NCBI RefSeq assembly: GCF_900112645.1
Contig: NZ_FOMO01000005.1
Span: 124,001-188,000, forward strand
Source: Phytopseudomonas straminea
GTDB taxonomy: Bacteria > Pseudomonadota > Gammaproteobacteria > Pseudomonadales > Pseudomonadaceae
Reading direction: 5' to 3'
Length of the DNA stretch: 64,000 nucleotides
Position numbers and translations under genes: made by a program. The notes under the pieces were generated by a model. The model made no database searches and was not told the origin of the DNA. It worked only from the letters and a program-made list of their open reading frames with translations. Within the stretch, counting starts at the first letter, position 1; every line of letters begins with the position of its first letter. Shown piece after piece: positions 36,276 to 48,618 of this stretch.

Positions 36276-36416
36276 GACAGGTTCCTCAGTTATCGGGCGC
36301 GTATTGTGCCAGTATTCGCGGCGGCAGCTAAATGGCGCCATTTATCCGGCCTTTCAAGGTCGTCTATTTTTCAATCTTGGCTAACGTAATAGCTTCAGTC
36401 GACGGGAACGCTGCTC

Positions 36417-37628
36417 ATGGATCTCCACGCAATGCTGAAAATCCTTTCCAGCCAGGACGGCTCGGACCTGTACCTGTCGACCGGTGCGCCGCCCTGCGCC
36501 AAGTTCAACGGCGTGCTCAAGGCCCTGAGCAGCGAGCCGTTGAAGGCCGGCGCCGTGGCGGAAATCGCCGAGGGGGTGATGGACGCCGCCCAGCGCGAAG
36601 AGTTCGAGCGCGAGCTGGAAATGAACCTGGCGATCTCGCTCAATGGCGTCGGTCGTTTCCGGATCAACATCTTCAAGCAGCGCAACGAGGTGTCCATCGT
36701 CGCGCGCAACATCAAGCTCGACATTCCGAGTTTCGAGGATCTGAAACTGCCCGAAGTGCTGCTCAAGACGGTTATGGAGAAACGCGGGCTGGTGCTGTTC
36801 GTAGGCGGTACGGGGTCGGGCAAATCGACCTCCCTGGCCGCGCTGATCGACTACCGCAATCGCAACAGCGGCGGACACATCATCACTATCGAAGATCCGG
36901 TGGAATACGTGCACCGGCACAAGAAATCGATCATCAACCAACGCGAAGTCGGTGTGGACACCCGCAGCTTCCACGCGGCGCTGAAGAATACCCTGCGCCA
37001 GGCGCCGGACGTGATCCTGATCGGCGAGATCCGCGACCGGGAAACCATGGAGCATGCCCTGGCCTTCGCCGACACCGGTCACTTGGCGATTTCCACACTG
37101 CACGCCAACAACGCCAACCAGGCGCTGGACCGCATCATCAACTTCTTCCCCGAAGATCGCCGCCCGCAGCTGCTCAACGACCTGGGCAACAACCTCAAGG
37201 CCTTCGTGTCCCAGCGCCTGGTCAAGACCGTCGATGGCAAGCGCCGCGCCGCCGTCGAGGTGCTGCTGGGCACGCCGACCATCCGTGACCTGATCAAACG
37301 TAACGAGTTTTCCGAGATCAAGGAGATCATGGAAAAGTCCAAGAACCTCGGCATGCAGACCTTCGATCAGGCGCTGATCGACCTGGTCAACGAGGGCGCC
37401 ATCGACGAGGAGGAGGCGGTAAAGAACGCCGACTCGGCCAACAACGTGCGCCTCAAGCTAAAGCTATACCGCGAAACGTCCACGACGCCGGCACCCGCTG
37501 CGGCGCCGGTGGCACCAGCGGCCAGCGCACCCAAGGTCGCCGCCCCGGCCGATTGGGGGCTGGAACTCAAGCTGGAAGAGATCGAACAGGACACGCCTCC
37601 CGAAGACCCGGGCCGTCAGGGCATCTGA
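36417..37628 (+). CDS. PilT/PilU-family type IV pilus retraction ATPase
   Basis: 403 aa. Walker A GGTGSGKST at residues 130-138, Asp box ITIEDPVEYVH, Walker B VILIGEIRDRETM, His box STLHANNANQALDR, all of the PilT/PilU secretion ATPase family. It is closer to PilU than PilT in the N-terminal MLKILSSQDGSDLYLSTGAPPC segment. A proline/alanine-rich linker after residue 360 and an acidic C-terminal tail (WGLELKLEEIEQDTPPEDPG) are extra. It stands alone, away from pilT and pilU, so it is probably a third paralogue. Confidence 0.88.
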   Translation: MDLHAMLKILSSQDGSDLYLSTGAPPCAKFNGVLKALSSEPLKAGAVAEIAEGVMDAAQREEFERELEMNLAISLNGVGRFRINIFKQRNEVSIVARNIKLDIPSFEDLKLPEVLLKTVMEKRGLVLFVGGTGSGKSTSLAALIDYRNRNSGGHIITIEDPVEYVHRHKKSIINQREVGVDTRSFHAALKNTLRQAPDVILIGEIRDRETMEHALAFADTGHLAISTLHANNANQALDRIINFFPEDRRPQLLNDLGNNLKAFVSQRLVKTVDGKRRAAVEVLLGTPTIRDLIKRNEFSEIKEIMEKSKNLGMQTFDQALIDLVNEGAIDEEEAVKNADSANNVRLKLKLYRETSTTPAPAAAPVAPAASAPKVAAPADWGLELKLEEIEQDTPPEDPGRQGI

Positions 37629-37733
37629 GTTCGCCTCACTGACTGTACCGGCAAGATGGCGCTGCGCTGTGCGTGGCGTCTATGGGGCGAGCCCCTTAGA
37701 TTGGCGGCTCAACCCATTTGCCGGGAGAAGGCT

Positions 37734-38333
37734 ATGCGCGTGGCGGTTCTGACATTCGATGGTTTCAATGAGCTCGACTCGTTCGTTGCCAGTGCGCTGT
37801 TCAATCGTCTGCGCGAGCATGGCTGGCAGGCGGCGATCACCTGCCCGAGTGCGGAGGTCACCTCCATGAACGGCGTGCGTATCCACGCTCAGCAGCCGCT
37901 GGAGTATGCCCGAGAGGCAGACGTGGTGCTGTTTGGCAGCGGCATCAAGACCCGTGAGATCGCAACAGACGCCGGCACTCTTGAACGCCTGCAGCTCGAC
38001 CCGCAGCGCCAACTGATCGGTGCCCAGTGCTCGGGCACCTTGCTGATGGCCCGCCTGGGGTTGTTGCAAGGCATGCCGGCCTGCACGGACCTCACCACCA
38101 AGCCTTGGGTCATCGACGCAGGCCTCGAGGTGCTTGACCAACCTTTCTTCGCTCGCGGCAATCTGGCTACCGCCGGCGGCTGCCTGTCGGCGCCATATCT
38201 GGCGGCTTGGGCCATCGCCCGGTTGGCGGGCGAGCAGGCCTGTGCCGAGGTGCTGCATTACATGGCGCCGGTGGGTGAGAAGCAGGCGTTCGTCGACCGT
38301 GCCATGGGTGTGATCCGGCCCTATCTGCCGTAA
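37734..38333 (+). CDS. DJ-1/PfpI family protein
   Basis: 199 aa with the flavodoxin-like DJ-1 fold. GAQCSGTLLMARLGLL (Cys near residue 100) is the nucleophile elbow, followed by TAGGCLSAPYLAAW. Members act as glyoxalases, deglycases, chaperones or isonitrile hydratases; nothing here selects one. ATG at 37734 preceded by GGGAGAAG. Confidence 0.85.
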   Translation: MRVAVLTFDGFNELDSFVASALFNRLREHGWQAAITCPSAEVTSMNGVRIHAQQPLEYAREADVVLFGSGIKTREIATDAGTLERLQLDPQRQLIGAQCSGTLLMARLGLLQGMPACTDLTTKPWVIDAGLEVLDQPFFARGNLATAGGCLSAPYLAAWAIARLAGEQACAEVLHYMAPVGEKQAFVDRAMGVIRPYLP

Positions 38334-38337
38334 CGAG

Positions 38338-38856
38338 TCAGCACTGTGGGTGAGCTTCGTGGACTTCGATGATCGCCAGCACTTCAGTAATCGTGCTTTG
38401 CAGATAACGCCCGGCGCGGTAGTCGATCTTGGCTGCCTCACCGCCGTCGACTACCGCCTGTGGCTGTTCGACGAAACGGCCGATGGGTTCGAACCCATCG
38501 TCGAGAACCAGCACCAGCGGAATCGAGATACGCTCCAGTTCCAGTTGCGCTTTCAACGCGTGCTCGGCGCGGGCCTTGGAGATGATCGCCAAGCTCACTT
38601 TGGGCTGCAGACGCTGCAGGTGGTCCATCGCCGCGAGATTCAACTGGCAATCCGGGCACCACATTTCGCCGGCGGCGAGCAGGTGGTAGCGGCCCTGAAT
38701 GGCGGCCAGGCGTTGATGGATTTTGCCGCTCAGGGCGTCGGCCTGGCCGAGCAGCGCCCGTGCAGTTCGTACTGTCTCGATTTCGGCTGGCAGACCGCGG
38801 CTGGCGAAGGCATCGAAGCACTCGCCGATGGCGATAAGGTCCTGATAGCTGGGCAT
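38338..38856 (-). CDS. Thioredoxin-like protein (WCPDC motif)
   Basis: 172 aa without signal peptide. A thioredoxin-fold domain with WCPDC (about residues 66-70) follows an N-terminal helical region of about 50 residues, as in the Thioredoxin_9 group. Later VVDGGEAAKIDYRAGRYL looks like the C-terminal edge of the fold. Presumably a cytosolic dithiol oxidoreductase. Convergent with the DJ-1 gene, with a 4-base gap between their stops. Confidence 0.82.
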   Translation of the reverse strand: MPSYQDLIAIGECFDAFASRGLPAEIETVRTARALLGQADALSGKIHQRLAAIQGRYHLLAAGEMWCPDCQLNLAAMDHLQRLQPKVSLAIISKARAEHALKAQLELERISIPLVLVLDDGFEPIGRFVEQPQAVVDGGEAAKIDYRAGRYLQSTITEVLAIIEVHEAHPQC

Positions 38857-38983
38857 GGGGTGTTCCTGTAAAGCGGTACAGCATTCCAGCAGTAAAGCCT
38901 GAGTGGGGCAACTGCCTTATAGTCTGTTCACGATCCTTATGCGTTTGAAGCGGCAGCTACAAGGCAGACGCTGCCGTTCATTT

Positions 38984-39052
38984 GTGGGAGAGGCTTTAGC
39001 CTCGAGCTCTTTATTTGTCTTGATAAAAACTCGCGGCTAAAGCCGCTCCCAC
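38984..39052. repeat. REP doublet
   Basis: GTGGGAGAGGCTTTAGCCTCGA and CTCGCGGCTAAAGCCGCTCCCAC face each other around an AT-rich spacer, in the gap between the thioredoxin-like and binding-protein genes. Confidence 0.85.
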
Positions 39053-39140
39053 AAGGTCGCACACGTCCGTTCCCGGCCCTTAGCGGCAAAAATCGGCGAG
39101 CCTGGGCTCAAAATTATGAACAGATTTTTAGAGGTGGCCT

Positions 39141-39866
39141 TTAGCGGTTGGGCACATAGCGTTCGATGATGCGCTGCAGGCTGCCGTCAACGCGCATGCC
39201 TTCGAGGGCGTCGTGGACCGATTGGACCAGCTGCGGGTCGCACCGCAGCGAGCAGGCGATGTACATGTCCTGGGGCGCGAGCAGGGCGCTCATGGCCAGG
39301 GCTGGGCCGTCGTCCCACTGGTGGCGGCCCTCCAGGTCGGTGGTGAACCAGGCGTCTACCCGACCGCGCCTGACCAGCTGAATCGGCCGGTCGCCGAGCT
39401 TCAGGGCATACAACTGGTCGCGGGTGAAGCCGGCGCGCCTGAGGATTTCTTCCTGGGCCGAACCCAGGCCAACGGCCACCAGGCGATAGCGCTGACGTGC
39501 CTCTTCGAGGCTGGCAACCGGATCGTCGAGGGTGAAGAAGGCGCGGTACAGCGGCTGAATGTTGACCACCCAGGTGTAGAGGCCTTCGCGTTCGGTGGTT
39601 CTGGACAGCGGCACGATCAACGCATCACGCAGTTCCTGGGTGCGTTTCTGCGCCCTTGGCCAGGGCATGTTCTGCACCGCCACGCGATAACCGGCGCGCT
39701 GCAACGCCTTGATGGCGGCATCACCGGTGATGCCATGGCCATCCTCGCCTTGCAACGCCAAGGGTGGGGCATCCGGCATGAACAGCTGGATGGTGCGTGG
39801 TTCGGCGACTGCCGAGCAGCAAAGCAGCAATGGCAACAGGCAGGTGAGAAGGCGCAACGTGGGCAT
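39141..39866 (-). CDS. Periplasmic substrate-binding protein, family 3
   Basis: 241 aa with a Sec signal peptide (residues 1-21, ending AVA-E). The DAAIKALQRAGYRVAVQNMPWPRAQKR segment and GDRPIQLVRRGRVDAWFTTDLEG are typical of the small SBP_bac_3-like proteins common in Pseudomonas, often orphan with no transporter alongside, as here. Two Cys near residue 205 (ACSLRCD) could form a disulfide. Ligand unknown. Confidence 0.8.
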   Translation of the reverse strand: MPTLRLLTCLLPLLLCCSAVAEPRTIQLFMPDAPPLALQGEDGHGITGDAAIKALQRAGYRVAVQNMPWPRAQKRTQELRDALIVPLSRTTEREGLYTWVVNIQPLYRAFFTLDDPVASLEEARQRYRLVAVGLGSAQEEILRRAGFTRDQLYALKLGDRPIQLVRRGRVDAWFTTDLEGRHQWDDGPALAMSALLAPQDMYIACSLRCDPQLVQSVHDALEGMRVDGSLQRIIERYVPNR

Positions 39867-39967
39867 TCCTTGGCGTTATGCCATGAGTATAGGAACTGCC
39901 CGGCGAGATATCTGTGAACCGCTGATTATTGGCGAGCAAAAGCGACGAGCTGCCGTCGGTGGTAGGT

Positions 39968-39996
39968 CATCGCCCGGGTGGTGAACCCGGGCGATG
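39968..39996. terminator. GC-rich hairpin after the hydroxybutyrate operon
   Basis: CATCGCCCGGGT / ACCCGGGCGATG, 12-bp perfect stem with a 5-base loop, 6 bases past the acetoacetyl-CoA synthetase stop. No T-run follows on either strand, so termination may need Rho or be weak. Confidence 0.6.
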
Positions 39997-40001
39997 GGTG
40001 A

Positions 40002-41957
<1,956 letters not shown>

Positions 41958-42003
41958 GGGGTTACCTCTTGGTTCTTGTCGTTTTGGGCTGCAGTCTAGC
42001 GCG

Positions 42004-42774
42004 TCACTGCGCCAGCCAACCGCCATCCATGTTCCAGGCCGCGCCGCGCACCTGAGCTGCGGCGTCGCTGCACAGGAACAACGCCAGCTCACCGAGCTGC
42101 CGGGGTGTGACGAACTCCAGCGAGGGCTGTTTCTCGGCCAGCAGATTGCGCCGTTCACCCTCGCTGTCACCGCTTTCGGCGGCGCGCGCATCGATCTGCG
42201 CCTGCACCAGGGGCGTCAGCACCCAGCCGGGGCAGATGGCGTTGCAAGTGATACCGGTTGTGGCGGTTTCCAGTGCCACCGATTTGCTCAAACCGACCAG
42301 CCCATGCTTGGCCGCCACGTAGGCGCTCTTGCCGGCAGAGGCGGCCAGGCCATGGGCCGAGGCGATATTGATGATGCGCCCCCAGTTGCGCCGGCGCATG
42401 CCGGGCAGCGCCAGGCGGGTGGTGTGGAAGGCCGAGGACAGGTTGATGGCGATGATCGCGTCCCAGCGTTCCGGGGCGAAATCCTCCACCGGCGAGACGT
42501 GCTGGATGCCGGCGTTGTTGACCAGAATGTCGATGGCGCCGAACTCGAGTTCGGCGTAGGCGATCATCGCCTCGATCTGTTGCGGATCACTCATGTCCGC
42601 GGGGTGGTGAAGCACCTTGCCGCCAGATGCGGCCACGCTATCGATGGCCGCCTGGGCGTCGCCGAAACCGTTGAGCAGCAGATCGGCGCCGGCCTCGGCC
42701 AGCACCTGGGCGATACCCAGGCCGATGCCGCTGGTGGAGCCGGTGACCAGTGCGGTCTTGCCTTTGAGGTTCAT
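42004..42774 (-). CDS. bdhA: 3-hydroxybutyrate dehydrogenase
   Basis: 256 aa short-chain dehydrogenase. The NAD-binding TGSTSGIGLGIA (residues 11-22), NNAGIQHVSPVEDF, catalytic Ser region INIASAHGLAAS and YVAAK (Tyr/Lys) are present. The segment NAICPGWVLTPLVQAQI and the C-terminal AAWNMDGGWLAQ are signature features of (R)-3-hydroxybutyrate dehydrogenases. Lies 43 bases after the permease gene and 46 before the synthetase gene. Confidence 0.94.
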   Translation of the reverse strand: MNLKGKTALVTGSTSGIGLGIAQVLAEAGADLLLNGFGDAQAAIDSVAASGGKVLHHPADMSDPQQIEAMIAYAELEFGAIDILVNNAGIQHVSPVEDFAPERWDAIIAINLSSAFHTTRLALPGMRRRNWGRIINIASAHGLAASAGKSAYVAAKHGLVGLSKSVALETATTGITCNAICPGWVLTPLVQAQIDARAAESGDSEGERRNLLAEKQPSLEFVTPRQLGELALFLCSDAAAQVRGAAWNMDGGWLAQ

Positions 42775-42817
42775 AACAACTCCTTAAGCGCGCAGCGAGG
42801 CGCGCTTCTCACGAAAA

Positions 42818-44209
42818 CTAAACGATGCCGGTGGTGTAGAAGACGCCGATCACGAAAAACACCGCCAGGGTCTTGATGATCGTGATGCCGAAGATGTCCT
42901 TGTAGGCTTCGCGGTGGGTCAGCCCGGTGACCGCCAGCAGGGTGATCACCGCGCCGTTGTGGGGCAGGGTGTCCATGCCGCCGCTGGCCATGGAGGCGAC
43001 GCGGTGCATGACTTCCAGCGGAATGTTGGCGGCATTGGCCGCGGCGATGAAGGTGTCGGACATGGCCGCCAGGGCGATGCTCATGCCGCCCGAGGCCGAG
43101 CCGGTGATGCCGGCCAGCAAGGTGACCGTCACCGCCTCGTTGACCAGCGGATTGGGGATGCCCTTGAGGGCGTCGGCGAGCACCAGAAAGCCCGGCAGCG
43201 AGGCGATCACCGCGCCGAAACCGTATTCCGACGCTGTGTTCATCGCCGCCAGCAGTGAGCCGCCCACAGCGCTCTTGGTGCCTTCGGCGAGCTTTTCGCG
43301 GATCACCCCGAAGGCGCTGACCAGCACCATCAGGATGCCCAGCAGCAGCGCGGCCTGTACGGCCCAGATGGCGGTGAGTTTGCTGACGTCGGTCTGCAGC
43401 GGCGCGGCCATGCCGGCCAGCTGCAGGCTGTGGGTCTTGCCGTAGAACTCGGGAATCCAGTGGGTGAACAGCAGGTTGGCAACGCCCACCAGGATCAGCG
43501 GCGCGATGGCCAGCCAGGGGCTGGGCAGCTTGATGTCGTCCGGGGTTTCCGGCTCGTTACGTAGCTCGGTGCCATAGCCTTCGCCAGCACGCAAGGCCTT
43601 ACCCAGCTGCCGACGCAGATACAGCATGCCCACACCGAGTACGAACAGGCTGCCGATCAGGCCCAGCCAGGGGGCGGCCCAGGCAGTGGTGTTGAAGAAG
43701 GTGGTGGGGATGATGTTCTGGATCTGCGGGGTGCCGGGCAGGGCGTCCATGGTGAAGCTGAACGCGCCGAGGGCGATGGTCGCCGGAATCAGCCGCTTGG
43801 GAATGTTGCTCTGGCGGAACATTTCGGCGGCGAATGGATAGACCGCGAACACCACCACGAACAGCGATACGCCGCCGTAGGTGAGCAGGGCGCATACCAG
43901 CACGATCACCAGCATCGCCTGGCCGGTGCCCAGCAGGCGAATGGCGGCGGCGACGATCGAGCGCGAGAAGCCGGACAGCTCGATCAGCTTGCCGAACACG
44001 GCGCCGAGCAGGAATACCGGAAAGTAGAGCTTGATGAACCCGACCATCTTCTCCATGAACACCCCGGTAAAGGCGGGCGCCACGGCGCTGGGATCGGTGA
44101 GCAGCACCGCACCGAGTGCGGCGATCGGGGCGAACAGAATGACGCTGTAGCCACGGTAGGCGGCTAGCATCAGTAGAGCCAGTGCAGCGAGGGCGATGAT
44201 GACACTCAT
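42818..44209 (-). CDS. GntP-family permease, probable 3-hydroxybutyrate transporter
   Basis: 463 aa, about 12 membrane helices, of the GntP/DgoT-like gluconate:H+ symporter family (FGKLIELSGFSRSIV, ALPGTPQIQNIIPTTFF, GGMDTLPHNGAVITLL). Being first in the operon with 3-hydroxybutyrate dehydrogenase, it should import hydroxybutyrate or acetoacetate. It follows a sigma-54 promoter candidate at 44337-44355 and the HbcR-type activator sites. Confidence 0.88.
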   Translation of the reverse strand: MSVIIALAALALLMLAAYRGYSVILFAPIAALGAVLLTDPSAVAPAFTGVFMEKMVGFIKLYFPVFLLGAVFGKLIELSGFSRSIVAAAIRLLGTGQAMLVIVLVCALLTYGGVSLFVVVFAVYPFAAEMFRQSNIPKRLIPATIALGAFSFTMDALPGTPQIQNIIPTTFFNTTAWAAPWLGLIGSLFVLGVGMLYLRRQLGKALRAGEGYGTELRNEPETPDDIKLPSPWLAIAPLILVGVANLLFTHWIPEFYGKTHSLQLAGMAAPLQTDVSKLTAIWAVQAALLLGILMVLVSAFGVIREKLAEGTKSAVGGSLLAAMNTASEYGFGAVIASLPGFLVLADALKGIPNPLVNEAVTVTLLAGITGSASGGMSIALAAMSDTFIAAANAANIPLEVMHRVASMASGGMDTLPHNGAVITLLAVTGLTHREAYKDIFGITIIKTLAVFFVIGVFYTTGIV

Positions 44210-44308
44210 CGACTATCTCCTGGACCCTGCAGCGCGGCGAATCGACAGGCTGCCGTTGGCCTTCGAGTAACTCGCTCAGGCGCTGTGGGCGCTTTTGTTT
44301 TTGTTGTC

Positions 44309-44330
44309 GGCGGCGGGTGAGCCCGCCGCC
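44309..44330. other. Hairpin in the permease leader region
   Basis: GGCGGCGGGTGAGCCCGCCGCC forms a strong GC-rich hairpin just downstream of the predicted sigma-54 start site. No T-run follows on the minus strand, so it is not an obvious attenuator; mRNA stabilisation is possible. Confidence 0.5.
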
Positions 44331-44336
44331 TAGCTA

Positions 44337-44355
44337 TAGCGAGTTCTATGCCAGG
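44337..44355 (-). promoter_or_regulatory. Candidate sigma-54 promoter of the hydroxybutyrate operon
   Basis: On the minus strand CTGGCATAGAACTCGCTAT has the invariant GG and GC ten bases apart, with CTGGCA near the -24 consensus TGGCAC. The -12 box (CGCTA) is weaker. It lies about 130 bases upstream of the permease start and downstream of the repeated activator sites. Confidence 0.55.
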
Positions 44356-44415
44356 TTTTAAGCTTATGAATTTAAAGGGTTTTATTTATCTGGGAGTAAT
44401 GCATATCTTCTCTTA

Positions 44416-44498
44416 TCCCAACTTCGGGACGAAAACGGTAGGTTGGCCCGTTCAGTTTGGCATTTACGCAAATCCCGAAAATGGGATGAGTCCCGAAA

Positions 44499-44504
<6 letters not shown>
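44416..44504. promoter_or_regulatory. Three near-palindromic activator sites (HbcR UAS candidates)
   Basis: TCCCAACTTCGGGA at 44416-44429, TCCCGAAAATGGGA at 44473-44486 and TCCCGAAATCAGGA at 44491-44504 share TCCC(A/G)AA-N-T-N-GGGA. They lie about 65-165 bases upstream of the sigma-54 promoter candidate. The third overlaps the 3' end of hbcR. Arrangement and position fit enhancer sites of an NtrC-type activator. Confidence 0.68.
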
Positions 44505-45899
<1,395 letters not shown>

Positions 45900-45971
45900 G
45901 GCGCGCTCGTCTGCGGGGTGAGCGGCGATCATAACGCGGCGCGGCACCCTTGCGGTGCCGCGCCGTGGTGG

Positions 45972-47216
45972 TCAGCCTGCTTCGCTGGCCTTGCGCGATG
46001 TTTTCACGGCAGGCGCGTCGATCAGCCCGTCGGCGCGGAACATGGCCTTGATGCCGCGCACCGCCTGGCGGATGCGATCCTGATTCTCGATCAGCGCGAA
46101 GCGCACGTGATCGTCACCATAGTCACCGAAGCCGATGCCCGGCGACACGCAGACCTTGGCCTCGGCCAGCAGCTTCTTGGCGAATTCCAGGGAGCCGAGA
46201 TGTGCATAGGCGTCGGGAATCTTCGCCCACACGTACATCGAAGCCTTGGGGTTCTCGACCATCCAGCCCAGCTCGTGCAGGCCCTTGACCAGCACGTTGC
46301 GGCGCTGGCGGTATTGTTCGGCGATGTCGCGCACGCATTGCTGGTCGCCTTCCAGGGCGGCGATGGCCGCGACCTGCAGCGGGGTGAAGGTGCCGTAGTC
46401 GTGGTAGCTCTTGATCCGCGCCAGGGCGCCGACCAGCTCCGGGTTGCCGACCATGAAGCCGATCCGCCAGCCGGCCATGTTGTAGCTCTTGGACAGGGTG
46501 AAGAACTCCACGGCGATGTCCTTGGCGCCCGGCACCTGCATGATCGACGGGGCTTTCCAGCCGTCGTAGACGATGTCGGCGTAGGCCAGGTCGTGGATCA
46601 CCAGCACGTTGTACTGCTTGGCAAGGGCCACCACGCGCTCGAAGAAGTCCAGTTCCACGCACTGCGCGGTCGGGTTGGACGGAAAGCCGAGGATCATCAT
46701 CTTCGGCTTGGGGATGCTCTCGCGGATCGCCCGTTCCAGCTCGATGAAGAAATCCACGCCCGGCACCAGCGGCACCGAACGTACCTGGGCGCCGGCGATC
46801 ACTGCGCCGTAGATGTGGATCGGGTAGCTGGGGTTGGGCACCAGCACCGTGTCGCCGTGATCCAGGGTGGCCAGCATCAGGTGCGCCAGGCCTTCCTTGG
46901 AGCCGATGGTGACGATGGCTTCGCTTTCCGGGTCGATGTCGACCTCGTAGCGATCCTTGTACCAGTGCGAAATAGCCCGGCGCAGGCGCGGAATACCGCG
47001 GGAAGTGGAGTAACCATGGGTGTCTTCTCGCTGGGCGACCTGCACCAGCTTTTCCACGATGTGCGGCGGTGTGGCGCCATCGGGGTTGCCCATGCTCAGG
47101 TCAATGATGTCCTCGCCACGGCGGCGGGCGGCCATCTTCAGTTCAGCGGTGATGTTGAATACGTAAGGGGGGAGACGATCGATGCGCGCAAAGCGGCGCG
47201 AAGCCTGGTCAGCCAT
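45972..47216 (-). CDS. alaC: Alanine-type PLP aminotransferase (AlaC family)
   Basis: 414 aa fold-type I PLP enzyme. Characteristic parts are [36 protein letters not shown] front, [21 protein letters not shown] and the PLP lysine in [17 protein letters not shown] (about residue 243). The family transaminates alanine with 2-oxoglutarate. The ATG at 47216 has GAGGAAAGC upstream. Divergent from ampC, occupying the place where ampR sits in P. aeruginosa. Confidence 0.9.
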   Translation of the reverse strand: MADQASRRFARIDRLPPYVFNITAELKMAARRRGEDIIDLSMGNPDGATPPHIVEKLVQVAQREDTHGYSTSRGIPRLRRAISHWYKDRYEVDIDPESEAIVTIGSKEGLAHLMLATLDHGDTVLVPNPSYPIHIYGAVIAGAQVRSVPLVPGVDFFIELERAIRESIPKPKMMILGFPSNPTAQCVELDFFERVVALAKQYNVLVIHDLAYADIVYDGWKAPSIMQVPGAKDIAVEFFTLSKSYNMAGWRIGFMVGNPELVGALARIKSYHDYGTFTPLQVAAIAALEGDQQCVRDIAEQYRQRRNVLVKGLHELGWMVENPKASMYVWAKIPDAYAHLGSLEFAKKLLAEAKVCVSPGIGFGDYGDDHVRFALIENQDRIRQAVRGIKAMFRADGLIDAPAVKTSRKASEAG

Positions 47217-47451
47217 GCTTTCCTCGAGAGACGTAAGCGCCCGGAACCGTCCGAGCGACGTTGGCCACATGGGGTGGCCTGGCCGGACAATAAGGCCCGG
47301 CGTAGGCTTTGTCGAGTGTCTGCAAACGCTTTTCCCGCAGTGCCTGCTGGCCGCCTCGAACGATATGCTTGGCCGCGACTCGAATCCTGACCCATCCTCC
47401 AGGCAGCGCTTGTTCCGCTGCCGCCCTACAACAAGACAGAGAACCTATCTG

Positions 47452-48615
47452 ATGACTCACCGCACTATCGCCCTGGGCCTGCTGGCCGCCGGCCTCGCCG
47501 TGACGCTGCCGGCCGCGGCCATGACCGAGCAGCAGTTTCAAGCCGAGGCCGACACGCTCTTCACGCCATTGATGGCCGTGTACGACATCCCTGGCCTCGC
47601 AGTGGGCGTGACCTGGCATGGCAAGCACTACGTGTTCACCAAGGGGCTGGCGAACCGTGAGGCGGCCAGGGCGGTTTCCCGCGAGACGCTGTTCGAGCTG
47701 GGCTCGCTGAGCAAGACCTTCAACGTCACCCTGGCGGCGCTGGCTCAGCAGCGCTCGCTGCTGTCGCTCGATGACCAGCTCGCTGCCCGCATGCCGTCGC
47801 TGCAGGGAAGCTCCGCAGGTGAGCTGAGCCTGATGGATCTGGCCACCCACCAGAGCAGCGGCATGCCCTTGCAGGTGCCGGATCACGTCAAGGATGACAA
47901 TGGCCTGCTGAACTGGCTGCGGCAATGGAAACCGACCACGGGCGCCGGTCACGAGCGCTCCTATTCCAATGTCAGCATCGGCCTGCTCGGGCGGGTGTCC
48001 GCCCAAGCGTTCGGCGAGCCCTATGCCAAGGCGCTGCATGATCAGGTGCTCGTTCCGCTGGCGCTGAACCATACCCATGTTCAGGTGCCAGCGGCGCAGA
48101 TGCCGAATTACGCCTACGGCTATGCGCGGCAGGACAACAAGGCCATTCGCGTCAGCCCTGGCGTGCTGGATGCCGAGGCTTATGGCCTGAAGTCCAACAT
48201 CGACGACATGTTGCGTTTCGTCGACATCAACCTGGGCGAAACCCAGGTACCAGCGCCACTGGCTGCCGCGGTCAAGACGACCCACCAGGGCGTGACCCGC
48301 ACCGAGTGCTTCACCCAGGCGATGGTGTGGGAGCGCTACCCTTGGCCCGTTTCCCGCGAGCAATTGCTGGCCGGCAACGCGCCGTCGATGGCGCTCGAGG
48401 CGCAACCGGCTAGCCGTCTGCCTGAGCCTGAAGCGAGCGAGCAGGGCGTGCTGTTCGGCAAGACCGGTTCGACCAACGGGTTCGGCGGTTACGCCGCCTT
48501 CGTGCCGGACGAGCGCATCGGCCTGGTGCTTTTGGCCAACCGCAACGTGCCGCTCGAGGCTCGAGTCGATGCGTCCTTCAAGCTGTTGCAGCAGGTCTTG
48601 AAAGCAGACCGTTGA
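47452..48615 (+). CDS. ampC: Class C beta-lactamase
   Basis: 387 aa periplasmic serine beta-lactamase. Signal peptide of about 24 residues (ending AAA-M). The three catalytic motifs are complete: S85-L-S-K88, Y171-S-N173 and K337-T-G339, as in AmpC cephalosporinases that hydrolyse cephalosporins through an acyl-enzyme. Starts at ATG 47452 (upstream open sequence is non-coding). No AmpR-type LysR gene is adjacent, so inducible control via AmpR, if any, would be in trans. Confidence 0.93.
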   Translation: MTHRTIALGLLAAGLAVTLPAAAMTEQQFQAEADTLFTPLMAVYDIPGLAVGVTWHGKHYVFTKGLANREAARAVSRETLFELGSLSKTFNVTLAALAQQRSLLSLDDQLAARMPSLQGSSAGELSLMDLATHQSSGMPLQVPDHVKDDNGLLNWLRQWKPTTGAGHERSYSNVSIGLLGRVSAQAFGEPYAKALHDQVLVPLALNHTHVQVPAAQMPNYAYGYARQDNKAIRVSPGVLDAEAYGLKSNIDDMLRFVDINLGETQVPAPLAAAVKTTHQGVTRTECFTQAMVWERYPWPVSREQLLAGNAPSMALEAQPASRLPEPEASEQGVLFGKTGSTNGFGGYAAFVPDERIGLVLLANRNVPLEARVDASFKLLQQVLKADR

Positions 48616-48618
48616 CGC

